Source: a virus
DNA: 58,736 nt
IMG/VR virus record: IMGVR_UViG_3300023243_000165
Span: 1-58,736 of that record
Reading direction: 5' to 3' (one strand)
Below are positions 45,680-55,500 of this stretch, piece after piece. The notes under the pieces were generated by a model. The model was given only the letters and a program-made list of their open reading frames with translations, searched no databases and had not been told where the DNA came from. A program made the translations under genes and the position numbers. How positions within the stretch are numbered: position 1 is the stretch's first letter; each line of letters opens with the position of its first letter.

Positions 45680-47289
45680 TCACCAATAGGGTAATGATAT
45701 TTATAATCAGTACTTAATAAATGTAAACTATCCCTCGCTCTTGTAACCCCTGTATACCAAACTTTCTTTTCATTTGATTTTTCATCATTGTTTTTATGTC
45801 TATAACTTGCAGGCCAATTAGCTTTTGAATAAAGTAATACATGATTAGCCTCATCTCCTTTAACAGAATGTATTGTATCTATTATAACATTAGGGTTACC
45901 ATCCAGCTTATCTTGTTTATATCTTCTCAATAACCTTAAAAAGTAAATAACTTGTCTTGGTTTAAAGTTACGTCTAAGGATCCACCACCATTGTTTACTT
46001 TGATCTTCATCAGGTAGATCTAAGCCACACCATTCTTTTAAACCTTTAAAGTTATATCTCGTATAATCTGGTTGCTGCGACCAAAACTTATTGGTTCTAT
46101 AATCAGAGCTAGTTACTTGTCTAATATATTTATACATAGCTTCAGCTTCTTTTTTCATAATCTCTTTACCATTAGAAATAGCTGTCCAGGCTTTAATAGC
46201 TACCCATTGATTCTGATCAAATGACTTACGGCCTTTGTTATCCGCAAAATATATTCCTGCATCTTTGGCTAATGCTTTTAGTTCATTAACTGTTGTGTGT
46301 ATTCTTCCAAGTAAAAACCATTTACCATCATCTTTCTCAAAAGGTATTTCTTTAAAACTTAAATATCTTTTAACTGTTCCGTCTTTAACCAAAGGTTCAA
46401 ATTCTTTATCTACACTATCAATTATTCCTTTTCTAACTATCTGTGAGAACTGGTGTATTGCAGTGCCAAATCTTCTAGTCTTACGTAATACTACTTTTCT
46501 TCCTGGAAAATACTTAGTAAAGTAATTTGTATCCGCACCATTCCATTGGTAAATAGCTTGGTCATCATCTCCAGCTAAATAAATTCTTTTTACATTCTCA
46601 GACATCTTATAAATCAAAGACCATTGTAATGGAGTAAAGTCCTGAGCTTCATCTAATATTAATACATCTAATGCTGGAAAATCTACTTCATGTAGAGCTC
46701 GTTCAATCATATCTGTAAAATCTAAAAAAGATTTATCACTTCCATTTTTCTTATAGTGTTTGTACGTGTCTATCTTTCTAGTAAACACATCAAGTGATTC
46801 TTTCTTCTGTGATTCTCTTTTGTAAATTAATATTGGATCCTCTAATAAGTTTCTTGATTTGTCATAAACACCTAAGGACCAATCAACATAAGTAAAATTA
46901 TCTTGAGATAATCTATTATCAGATCTCTTAACAAAATTATTAGTTAATGCGTAATCAATCATGCAGTCTTTAGTATCAAATATCTCTTCCTCAAAATATC
47001 TTCTACAGTATGAGTGTAGTGTTCTAAATCTTGAGAATGATTGTGAATTTAAATTAGGGAAAGCCTCTAAAGCTCTTATCTTAGCCGTGTCCACTGCTTT
47101 ATTAGTAAAAGATATAAAAGCAATCTTATCTGGATCAATACCTTGTTTAAGATATTTTTTAACAACTCTCTCAATTAAAGTCCAAGTCTTACCTGTTCCC
47201 GGAGGACCAAAGATTTTAATTGTTTTGTTGTGTATCTTTTTTTGTTTCTGGAGTCCTAAATTTTGCGTGGTATCCATCATCCATCTCAC
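45646..47289 (-). CDS. UvrD/Rep-type superfamily 1 helicase (547 aa)
   Basis: Walker A FGPPGTGKTWTLIERV (~27-42), motif Ia AFISFTNKAVDTAKIR, motif II LILDEAQDFTP (~205-215), motif III LAGDDDQAIYQWNGAD (~235-250), motif V VIIDTIHSVKGDEANHVLL and motif VI YTGVTRARDSLHLLS near the C-terminus. All ATPase and translocation motifs are intact. It overlaps the primase end by 74 bases and ends in front of the truncated PAPS-like module. The main replicative or recombination helicase candidate, together with the SNF2 protein. Confidence 0.9.
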   Translation of the reverse strand: MRWMMDTTQNLGLQKQKKIHNKTIKIFGPPGTGKTWTLIERVVKKYLKQGIDPDKIAFISFTNKAVDTAKIRALEAFPNLNSQSFSRFRTLHSYCRRYFEEEIFDTKDCMIDYALTNNFVKRSDNRLSQDNFTYVDWSLGVYDKSRNLLEDPILIYKRESQKKESLDVFTRKIDTYKHYKKNGSDKSFLDFTDMIERALHEVDFPALDVLILDEAQDFTPLQWSLIYKMSENVKRIYLAGDDDQAIYQWNGADTNYFTKYFPGRKVVLRKTRRFGTAIHQFSQIVRKGIIDSVDKEFEPLVKDGTVKRYLSFKEIPFEKDDGKWFLLGRIHTTVNELKALAKDAGIYFADNKGRKSFDQNQWVAIKAWTAISNGKEIMKKEAEAMYKYIRQVTSSDYRTNKFWSQQPDYTRYNFKGLKEWCGLDLPDEDQSKQWWWILRRNFKPRQVIYFLRLLRRYKQDKLDGNPNVIIDTIHSVKGDEANHVLLYSKANWPASYRHKNNDEKSNEKKVWYTGVTRARDSLHLLSTDYKYHYPIGEDYLVYLQGNN

Positions 47290-48811
47290 TAAGTTCTTCT
47301 TGGTTATTATTTTTTGGTTTTATTTTTTGGTGGTTAACAAAGTCAGGCATAGTTACATACCAGACGTTACGCTCGCCTTCAAAGAAATCATGCTTCTCAC
47401 ATTTAAGTAATCTAACTGCTTGGTTAACAGTGTTAAATGGAGTTTTACGTCTACCTAAAAAGTCTGCAAGTGTATTACGTTTGAAGTAACAAATGTTTAC
47501 CTTACTATCTAATACTGTGTAGCCATCTTTAAGTTTAGTAAAATCATCTTGTTCAATCGTACTTTCAAAAAATATTTTAAGTGTATTATACTTCTCTTCC
47601 TCTACTGTATCTTCATATTTAAATGAAGTATTCTCTACAGCACTTTCTAATAAATGTTTCATTAATAACTCAAATGGACTAGGCCCCTTTTTAGGTCTAG
47701 GTAAAGTAAGCCAAAAGATTCTGTACTTAGCTAAACATACACGCCATGATTTCTCATCTTTAGTGTCTTCCGGTTTAAATGTAATATGTCTATCTCTAAA
47801 ATCACACTCATATAAAATACCTTTTGAATCTTCTGTGTAAGTTAAATCTGTAAATTCATTTTTAATATCTGGCGCCTGAGCACCAATTCCAAGTTTTCTA
47901 AGCTTACAAGTTTCTTTATCACATATAGAGGATACAAACATATGTTTAGGTGGACAAAAGTATTCATAACCTTTTGTATGTACTGACTGCGCAGTTCCAT
48001 CACTTTCAGTTCTTTTTAAAGCACCTTTAGGGTGGGTGGCAAATATTGTTTTTTGTCTTTCCCAAGCAATGTCTTTTAATTGTTTTACAGTAAGATTACC
48101 TTCTGCTTTTTTCATTTCAGTAACACAAACATTAAACAACATACTGTTTCTTTCTCCAGACCAGCCTTCTTGAATTACTTTTTGCACACAAGGTGGGTAG
48201 TCTCTCCAATCTGTTTCAGCATTGTACTCAGTTACTTTATAATTATAAAAATCTTTAGGGGTAATAGTTTTCTTTTTTGCTAATTCTAAAAAGCCACCTA
48301 ACATTAGAGGTGTATTGCTATCATCAAACGCATACTCAACTGCAGCATTTGCATTAAAGTAAGGCATCCCTACTGCTTTATTAAGTGGAAATACTTCTTT
48401 AGATAAAAAGTATTCTTTGTTAATCTCTTCTAGTTTTTCTTTTACTTTTTGTTTGTCTGCCCAATCTGAAAAAAATATAAATAAATGTAATCCACCTGAC
48501 TTAGATTTAACAGGCAGTAAGGGTAATTCAAAATCTTTAATAATGTCTACGTATTTTTTAGATGTGTATTCTTTGTAGTTAGCTGGATCAATATCTATGC
48601 AAGACCATTTAAGCTTGTCACCATCTTCCGGTCTTACCCCTATTTGTTTTTTACCATCCACATGACCCTTCCACAATTCTTCTGTGACTGGTTCGTGGAT
48701 CGTGAGGTAATCAGCTTTTCTCTTACCCCGTTCATCCATCTCCCCCGTCAGAGAGATGGTGATGAACTGGGAAGAGTCACCTTCAAATAAATGAAGTAAC
48801 TCTTTTTGCAT
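47216..48811 (-). CDS. Archaeo-eukaryotic-type primase, TOTE-like (531 aa)
   Basis: AEP catalytic core: IGVRPEDGDKLKWSCIDIDP (~75-95, DxD), LPVKSKSGGLHLFIFFSDW (~117-135, SxGxH) and AVGMPYFNANAAVEYAFDD. A second part (~190-260) looks like a PriCT-type helical domain, and a CDKETCKLRKLGIG segment a Cys pair. The C-terminal 250 residues have no helicase motifs. It likely primes DNA synthesis for the family A polymerase. One base overlaps the ssDNA-binding-like gene before. Confidence 0.75.
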   Translation of the reverse strand: MQKELLHLFEGDSSQFITISLTGEMDERGKRKADYLTIHEPVTEELWKGHVDGKKQIGVRPEDGDKLKWSCIDIDPANYKEYTSKKYVDIIKDFELPLLPVKSKSGGLHLFIFFSDWADKQKVKEKLEEINKEYFLSKEVFPLNKAVGMPYFNANAAVEYAFDDSNTPLMLGGFLELAKKKTITPKDFYNYKVTEYNAETDWRDYPPCVQKVIQEGWSGERNSMLFNVCVTEMKKAEGNLTVKQLKDIAWERQKTIFATHPKGALKRTESDGTAQSVHTKGYEYFCPPKHMFVSSICDKETCKLRKLGIGAQAPDIKNEFTDLTYTEDSKGILYECDFRDRHITFKPEDTKDEKSWRVCLAKYRIFWLTLPRPKKGPSPFELLMKHLLESAVENTSFKYEDTVEEEKYNTLKIFFESTIEQDDFTKLKDGYTVLDSKVNICYFKRNTLADFLGRRKTPFNTVNQAVRLLKCEKHDFFEGERNVWYVTMPDFVNHQKIKPKNNNQEELSEMDDGYHAKFRTPETKKDTQQNN

Positions 48812-49635
48812 TAGAACGGTGTACTTTGACTTTCAACCTGCTTAGTCTCAGCAGATCCATCTTTACCGAAGTCTACCTTACCAAAGATATCGCTTTTCTT
48901 AGCGGTCTCATAAAACGCTCTTGTCGACTCTAATGTGCCCGACAATTTTGGATCATCTAGATAGCTATCAAATTCGACAACCCAACCGTACCAAGAGTTT
49001 TGTGAGTTACTTTCTTTAGTGGTCTTTAGTCTATAGGCCGTTGCCCAAGACGGTGGAGTAAAGAAACCATTTTTACCTTTTAATCTACGACTCTGCATCA
49101 TAGAGTTCCAGGTTTTACTCTTTTTCTTTTGAGTAGATTTCATAGAGATTAGTGCGGTCTCAACCGGTAAATAATCTTTATCCAAGATATATACAAAATG
49201 GTTCCCTGTATCTTCGATATAGTTTCCATTTTCTAATCTATCTTTACCATCATCGCCTCTACTTGTTTGAGACATGATTGCAAGATCATTGTGAATACCC
49301 ACAGGTCTCCCCGGACTATCACCTCTATCTTTCCACTCATTGAAAGTGTTTATATATAAACACGGTACAACAATTAATCCGTCTTTTCCTTTGAAAAGAT
49401 TTCCAGACGTCTCATTGTAGATGTCACCTTGTTTAGCAGATTCAATATACTTGCCATCTGAATCGTCAAGTACTGGTGAATTGCTATAAAGGATTTTTAA
49501 GATAGGGAGTTTAGTATCCCTTGCAGTCACGAACTCTTGTCCTTGTCCTGCTAACTCTTCCAAATTAAATTGCGTTGGAACACCCGCTTCTTTTTTCACA
49601 GCTACATTGTTAGCTGCATCGTTTGCTTTTTGCAT
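48811..49635 (-). CDS. Putative ssDNA-binding protein (274 aa)
   Basis: Marine-phage replication-region family: FNLEELAGQGQEFVTARDTK, PILKILYSNSPVLDDSDGKY, QGDIYNETSGNLFKGKDGLI and ALISMKSTQKKKSKTWNSMM. The middle reads as an OB-type beta core and the end KQVESQSTPF finishes with Phe, as in several phage SSBs, but is not acidic. Assignment rests mainly on position between a coiled-coil gene and the primase. Confidence 0.5.
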   Translation of the reverse strand: MQKANDAANNVAVKKEAGVPTQFNLEELAGQGQEFVTARDTKLPILKILYSNSPVLDDSDGKYIESAKQGDIYNETSGNLFKGKDGLIVVPCLYINTFNEWKDRGDSPGRPVGIHNDLAIMSQTSRGDDGKDRLENGNYIEDTGNHFVYILDKDYLPVETALISMKSTQKKKSKTWNSMMQSRRLKGKNGFFTPPSWATAYRLKTTKESNSQNSWYGWVVEFDSYLDDPKLSGTLESTRAFYETAKKSDIFGKVDFGKDGSAETKQVESQSTPF

Positions 49636-49636
49636 G

Positions 49637-50182
49637 TTACTCCTTCATTGTTAGTTTGGTTCTTGTTGCTACATAAACACCGAATAAATCGGCAGGAACG
49701 TCTTTCCCTTTTTCAATTTGTTCTCTTACGAACGCCTTGAGAGTCATCGGTTCTACCTTTTCGGCTTGTTTAACATTATGCCCTTTATTTCGTAATTCGT
49801 CAACCAAAGATTTTGCTGAATTGTCCTCGTTACGACCAAAAGTTAATGTTACGTTGTTTTTGATTAGATCTCCAAATTGATTTTCTCGGAGCCAATCAAA
49901 AGCTTCCTCTGTTCTGGATGCAGGTATTCTCGCACCATAGTATGGTTTAATCTCTACTGAGGAACCATCCGTAAGTTTGATTTGTGCTACACCAGCTTTT
50001 TGCATTAAGTTAGGGATATCCGATTCGGAAAGCTTCAACTCTTCTTCTTTTTTCTTTTTTAGTTTATCTTCTAGCGTTGATACTTCCTTCTGAATGTCCA
50101 ATAGCTTATTACATAGTTCAGCAATGTCTGACGACATGCTTGTATCGATAGTTATGTTTTTCGATAGTTGTTCTAAGTCCAT
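49637..50182 (-). CDS. Early coiled-coil protein (181 aa)
   Basis: Start at ATG 50182: AAGGAGG lies five bases upstream, whereas the in-frame ATG at 50203 includes this ribosome site. Residues ~20-60 form a coiled coil (LLDIQKEVSTLEDKLKKKKE), then QKAGVAQIKLTDGSSVEIKP, RTEEAFDWLRENQFGDLIKN and PMTLKAFVREQIEKGKDV with GVYVATRTKL at the end. The family precedes SSB/primase genes in marine phages, maybe as an annealing or Gam-like protein. First gene of the leftward early operon. Confidence 0.6.
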   Translation of the reverse strand: MDLEQLSKNITIDTSMSSDIAELCNKLLDIQKEVSTLEDKLKKKKEEELKLSESDIPNLMQKAGVAQIKLTDGSSVEIKPYYGARIPASRTEEAFDWLRENQFGDLIKNNVTLTFGRNEDNSAKSLVDELRNKGHNVKQAEKVEPMTLKAFVREQIEKGKDVPADLFGVYVATRTKLTMKE

Positions 50183-50216
50183 AATGACCTCCTTGAGTAC
50201 CATGTAAATTAATGAT

Positions 50217-50229
50217 TTGACACTGTCAA
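50217..50229. promoter_or_regulatory. Shared divergent promoter palindrome TTGACACTGTCAA
   Basis: A 13-bp palindrome whose two halves are each a consensus -35 (TTGACA), one per strand. On the plus side an AT-rich run with TATATT follows at about 15 bases; on the minus side a weak TACATG lies after 17. Leftward it faces the replication operon, rightward the SNF2 gene (ATG 50283). Either a bidirectional promoter or an operator overlapping both -35 boxes. Confidence 0.6.
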
Positions 50230-50282
50230 TAAAAAAATATATTTATTTTTAAAAATACATTAAATTGTATTAAAAAAGAAAC

Positions 50283-51686
50283 ATGAAAAAATTTGAATAT
50301 AAAACTGAACCTTTTGATCATCAACGTACAGCATTGAAACAAGGTGCCAAGTGGGGAGCTTATGCTTACTTCATGGAGATGGGTACAGGCAAAACTAAAG
50401 TTGCCATAGACAATGCAAATTATTTATTTTCTACAGATTCTATTACACACGTCATGGTTGTTGCACCTAATTCAGTTTATAGAAATTGGATTAAAGAAAT
50501 AGATATTCATTCACATACTGATTACACAATAAGTGTACACAAAGATAAAAAAACTTATGGTAAAGGTAAAATACAATGGTTCTTAATTAATGTTGAAGCA
50601 TTGAGTCACAAAAGTGGAGTAGACGTAATATCAAAATTAATTAACCGTCATGGTCAGAAGATGATGTGGATTCTAGATGAATCCACGACAATAAAAAACA
50701 AAACAGCAAAAAGAACAAGAAACATTTGTAAACTAGGGAAACAAGTAGCATACAAACGTATCCTAACAGGCTCACCAATAACAAAATCTCCATTAGATTT
50801 ATATACACAATGCGAGTTCCTAAGTCCAGATCTTTTAGGTTTTACTTCTTATTTTACATTTAGAGCTAGATATGCAGTGATGCAACAGATTGAAATGGGT
50901 GGTAAACAAATGCTCTTCCCTAAATATTATACTAATCTTGAGGAGCTTGGTGAAAAATTAAAACTATTTTCATACAGGGTACAGAAAAAAGATTGTTTAG
51001 ATTTACCTGATAAATTATATCAAACTAGAAAAATACAACTAACTGTTAAACAAACAGAAATTTATAATAGATTAAAAAAGTTTGCTTATGCAATAATTAA
51101 TAAAGATGAAGTTAGTTTTGCAAATAAACTTACGGAGATATTAAGACTGCACCAGGTCACAAACGGTTTTGTTAACGCAGATGATGGTACTGTAAACGTG
51201 TTTGAAGATTGTCCTAAAATTAAAGAGTTATTAAATATTGCAGAAGAATCAGAAGGTAAGTTTATAATCTGGGCTAACTATGTACAGAATATTAAAACTA
51301 TTATTAAAAAATTAAAAGATAAGTATGGTCCTAGATCAGTTGTTGAGATCTTCGGTGAAGTATCGACAGAAGATAGACAAGAAGCCGTTAGAAGATTTCA
51401 GGAAGATCCAGAATGTCGTTTCTTTGTAGGTAACCCATCGACAGGGGGTTACGGTCTTACTCTTACGGCAGCTTCTTATGTAGTTTATTTTAGTAACTCA
51501 TATAATCTTGAGGTTCGTGAACAATCGGAAGATAGAGCTCATCGAATTGGACAAGATAAAAACGTAACTTATATAGATTTAATTGCAGAGAACACTATTG
51601 ATGAATTTATTGTAGGTGCCTTAGATAAGAAAATGAAACTTTCCGCACAAACTTTAGGTGAAGAAGTTAAGAAGTGGATAAAGTAG
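50283..51686 (+). CDS. SNF2-type superfamily 2 helicase/translocase (467 aa), plus strand
   Basis: Motif Q/I KTEPFDHQRTALKQGAKWGA and MEMGTGKTKVAIDNA (~30-44), motif Ia VMVVAPNSVYRNWIKEI, motif II WILDESTTIKNKTAKR, motif III LTGSPITKSPLDLY, motif V NPSTGGYGLTLTAASYVVYF and motif VI EQSEDRAHRIGQDK. A complete SNF2 ATPase. It is the only large plus-strand gene; its end converges on and overlaps the nuclease gene by 20 bases. Likely a fork-remodelling or DNA-translocation enzyme in replication. Confidence 0.9.
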   Translation: MKKFEYKTEPFDHQRTALKQGAKWGAYAYFMEMGTGKTKVAIDNANYLFSTDSITHVMVVAPNSVYRNWIKEIDIHSHTDYTISVHKDKKTYGKGKIQWFLINVEALSHKSGVDVISKLINRHGQKMMWILDESTTIKNKTAKRTRNICKLGKQVAYKRILTGSPITKSPLDLYTQCEFLSPDLLGFTSYFTFRARYAVMQQIEMGGKQMLFPKYYTNLEELGEKLKLFSYRVQKKDCLDLPDKLYQTRKIQLTVKQTEIYNRLKKFAYAIINKDEVSFANKLTEILRLHQVTNGFVNADDGTVNVFEDCPKIKELLNIAEESEGKFIIWANYVQNIKTIIKKLKDKYGPRSVVEIFGEVSTEDRQEAVRRFQEDPECRFFVGNPSTGGYGLTLTAASYVVYFSNSYNLEVREQSEDRAHRIGQDKNVTYIDLIAENTIDEFIVGALDKKMKLSAQTLGEEVKKWIK

Positions 51687-52389
51687 AGTAATACTGTTCA
51701 ACCCTTTTAAACCATTTATCTTCATACTCAGATAATTTAGATTGATCCATTTTAAAACCTTGGAATAACAAATCTTTAGTACAGATAGCTATAAAACCTT
51801 GTAAGATCTCGCCATGTTGTTTCTTGTGGGCTAAGCTGTAGGCTGCAATTTGATAATAATAATCAATTATATACTCTTCTCTTTTAGGTTTATTTGATTG
51901 TTTGAAATCTATTATTGATGGTTTTCCATCATATATAGCTACTAAATCTGTAGATCCAGCCCACTGATCTTCATAGGCTAAGTTAACCTCACTGCCAAAC
52001 ACCTTCGTTAAGGGCCCTAAGCCGTCTTCTATTAAGCGATGAGCCATTAATCGGGCCTGGGCACCCTTTTTTGATAGATTAAAATACCCTTTACCGTTTA
52101 TATATTGTTCTAGCACATAGTGCATTTCTGTACCCCTAGTAGAGGCGTCAATCATGACCCGTTGAGCTTCTTGGTGTCCTACTCTTTCTCTCCAGGCGTC
52201 TAAAGATGCTTTCTTTTCTGGGCTTTGAGTAGCGTTTAATATGGTTGTAACTGAAGGGACTTTCTTTTCGCCTACTTTGTAGGTCCGTGGTCCGTTGTCA
52301 TCGTCTCTAAAATAATTGCCGTAAGAATATTTATTCTCCCAAACAAAGTCTGTAATAGTAAATTTTTGTTCGTCTCTGATTATTTTCAT
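51667..52389 (-). CDS. RecB/Cas4-like PD-(D/E)xK nuclease (240 aa)
   Basis: Active-site line: RGTEMHYVLEQYINGKGYFN (His in helix 1), GSTDLVAIYDGKPSIIDFKQ (~157-176, the D and DxK of the core), then YYYQIAAYSLAHKK (Q/Y motif). N-terminal TYKVGEKKVPSVTTIL is common in phage exonucleases. It should resect ends during recombination-dependent replication. The start codon lies inside a 10-bp hairpin with no ribosome site, and its 3' end overlaps the convergent SNF2 gene. Confidence 0.85.
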   Translation of the reverse strand: MKIIRDEQKFTITDFVWENKYSYGNYFRDDDNGPRTYKVGEKKVPSVTTILNATQSPEKKASLDAWRERVGHQEAQRVMIDASTRGTEMHYVLEQYINGKGYFNLSKKGAQARLMAHRLIEDGLGPLTKVFGSEVNLAYEDQWAGSTDLVAIYDGKPSIIDFKQSNKPKREEYIIDYYYQIAAYSLAHKKQHGEILQGFIAICTKDLLFQGFKMDQSKLSEYEDKWFKRVEQYYSTLSTS

Positions 52390-52410
52390 ATGTAGTTAAT
52401 ACTACATATG
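52387..52410 (-). promoter_or_regulatory. Hairpin covering the nuclease start codon
   Basis: Perfect 10-bp stem CATATGTAGT (52387-52396) with 52401-52410, loop TAAT. In minus-strand RNA it contains the stop of the XhlA-like gene and the ATG of the nuclease, and no ribosome site is present. It marks the boundary between late and early modules and could block read-through translation of the nuclease or act as a processing site. Confidence 0.6.
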
Positions 52411-52578
52411 GTTAGAAAGTACAGCTAAAAGTATAGCTCCTAAACCCCCTATAATAAACTTCTCTAGTCTATTAATACGAGTTTCTATCTTTTCAATTTT
52501 TTCGAATGTTTGTTTTTGCATTAATCTGCAGATCTTTTCATGGTATTCAATTTTATCTAATGCAGACTTCTTAGTCAT
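52402..52578 (-). CDS. XhlA-like coiled-coil membrane protein (58 aa)
   Basis: ATG 52578 (TAATG overlap with the giant virion gene) and TAG 52402. Coiled coil KQTFEKIEKIETRINRLEKF, then a membrane helix IIGGLGAILLAVLS near the C-terminus: the layout of XhlA/hemolysin-type accessory lysis proteins. Last gene of the late transcript. A third, separate lysis-related locus in this genome. Confidence 0.65.
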   Translation of the reverse strand: MTKKSALDKIEYHEKICRLMQKQTFEKIEKIETRINRLEKFIIGGLGAILLAVLSNHM

Positions 52579-55500
52579 TATTGTTGTCCTCTGTTTGCTA
52601 TAGCTTGTCCTAATGGATCGTTTGGAAATAGACTTTGAAATTGCTGTGTATTAACTGGTTGTGTATTTTGAACAGGTTGAACCGGTTGTACAGGTTGTTG
52701 TGATAGATATTTTGGATCAACTAAACCTTGGTACGAAGGTGCTTGTCCTGAATTTTGTGGCATATAATTAGCTATTGCAGTTGCTGTTTGGCCACCCTTA
52801 TCAGAGCCTTCTAAGAAATTTACTCCTCCAATATCTTCTGCTTGTGAACTTTTGTTTACAACATTTATCTCTGGAAATAAATCATTTCTTAATTTAGGGT
52901 TAAAGGCACTAGTACTAAAACCAAATGCAGGTACTTTAATGTTTTTATTAATTAAATAGTCTGTAACTTCTTCAAAGTTAATCTTCTTAGGGTCTATATC
53001 AGGAAAATCTTTATCTTCATCTGCGGCCCAATTAAGTAATTTAAACATAGACTTAGGCATATTAGTCGGGCTTATTGTTTTACCTAACTTATCAAATCTC
53101 TCCATGTCTGTATAAACATCTAATAATAATTTTACCGATTTAGGATTAGATAATAAATAACCACCACCCCCTAAAAGTAATGCAAAAGGTATCGCTGCAG
53201 CAATAGTACCACCACCTGCAATAAATGCCCCAGCTGCTCCAGCCGCTCCACCAGAAAGAATAATTCTTCTCATAATAAATTGTTGTGAGTCTGAAATTAA
53301 TTTACCGTACTCTTTATCTAGAATATCAATCATTTGTCTTAAATCATTTGCTGCGGCCTTTCCTGAAGCTCCTCCGCCATACATTTCAGTCCATTTAGCC
53401 ATTGAAGCTTCTTTACTAGCTTCATCTGTATAACCCATAGCTTCTCTAAATTTTTTAATATTAAAGTTCCCAGCTTCCCCGGCTTTAATTCTTAAATCAG
53501 TTACATCCACTTCACCAATTTTATATTTTTGTGCAATCACAGGATCTATTCTTGTAACTTGTTCTAATTCTTTTGTTCCCGCTGTATCAAATATCTCATC
53601 GTAATTTTTATAGTTTACAGCACCTACTCTTTCTGCATCCGCTAATCTGTCGGCTATAGTTTTTCCAGCAAGATTAGGTTGTTTTTCAAATGATTTCATA
53701 AATGAATCCCAAATGTATCTTGATCTTGCTCTATTAAATAACTCATTACCTTCTTTAAAGTTAGGGTTGTTTGCACCAAATAAAAATCTTAATTCTTTAA
53801 TACCATCAGCTGAACCTTTAGAAAATTCTTGACTCAAAACTTTATTCCACATTTGGTCACCAGATACTTTAACCGGTAAATTATTTAACATTCCTTTTAC
53901 AGAAAAAATATTAGCTGAGCTATTTACAATTTTTCTTGCAGTAGGTTTATTAAAAGCCCCTACAATTGTACTAAAATATCTATTAGCAGATTCTAGTTGT
54001 ACACCAAAATCACCCATACCTTTTTGTATTTTCATAGCAAATTCATCAGCAGCTTCTTTTCCTGTTGAGTTTAAAAGGTCATCATATTGTTGTTTGAAAT
54101 TTGCACTTGCTAAATAACCTTGAATATTATTTGGATCAGCTACTTTGTTAAAGTCTTCCTTAAAACCAGTTCTTAAAGAATATGCTATTTGAGAGGGGTC
54201 TCTCATTCTAGTTATAGCTAAATTACCTGTTAATACTTTCATTAACCCTTGATATTCTCTTGGTGTTATTTGATCATCAATAGATCTAATTTTACTTATA
54301 ACTTCTATAAGAGAATCATCGAAACCAGATTCTTTCATTTTTGTAGCTGTGTACTCTGTAATACCTCTATCATCAGTTGATTTACCTAAAAAAGAGTCAG
54401 GCAAAGTTTCTTCAAACCTTTTCATAAAGTCAGAAGCTACTTGTTTAACTTTAGTAGTAGGTATAAATTTAGGATTGTTCATACCATCCGCTATTGTATC
54501 CACCATTTTAAACTGTGTTTGAATAGTTTTATTATAATCTAAAAAGTTTTTTTGCATTGCTGGTAAGAATTGATACTGCAACATACCTACTTGTTCTAAG
54601 GGTGCTTTAGCTATCACTTCATCTAAAAATCTTGTAAATAATTGTTTTTCAACTGCTGCTCTTTGTTTTTTTGCAAAGATATTAGCAAATGGAAATACAC
54701 CAAACACTTTTTCAAAGCCTTGTACAATTTTACCACCAAACTTTTCTGTTTGTGCTACAGTTGATGCACTCAATTTTATTCCTCTTGTTTGAGCTGCTTC
54801 CGTTAGCGCTTTAGATTCTTTACCTAAACCTAAAATACCTTTAGTTCCTTTTAATGTTGCACCTAATATAGGAGCTAAAGAAGATCCTGCTAAATTAAAA
54901 AAAGCTGCATTACGCATTGCTTCTACAGAATGAAGTAACACTTGTTGAGCATAAGGTAATTTTTTAACATCATTATCTGAAATCTCACCTAAATCATTAT
55001 TAGCTGCTACATTAAAATCAGTTGCAACATTAGCCATGTCATATAAAACTGAACCTGCTCCTGCGCCCCCTGCACCTGCTAATTGAGATTTTGCTTCCGT
55101 AATTAATAATTGTGAAGGTGCTTTTGATACTGTTCTAAAACCATCAGCAACTCTTCCAAATGCTCTTGCAACACTACCTAACATTTTAAAGTTTTTTACA
55201 ACTGGTAATTTGCCTAAAGCTTTTTCGTATTTGTCAAAATTTATAGACGCTGCTCTTAGTTTGTCTGCTGCATAAGTAGCACTTGGGTCTTTAGTAAATG
55301 CACTAACTATTTTAGGCATGTCGTTAAGGTAAACAGCTCCACTACCTGCTACGTCTCCTATTAATTCTAAATCAGATCTTTCAACACCTTCACCTGTAAA
55401 CGGAAAGATACCTTCTGTTGCTGTTTTAAAGGGATCTGCTTTTTTAGTTTTTTCTCTTGCTATTAATTTTGCACCAAGATTTCTTTCTTTTTCTACTTCA

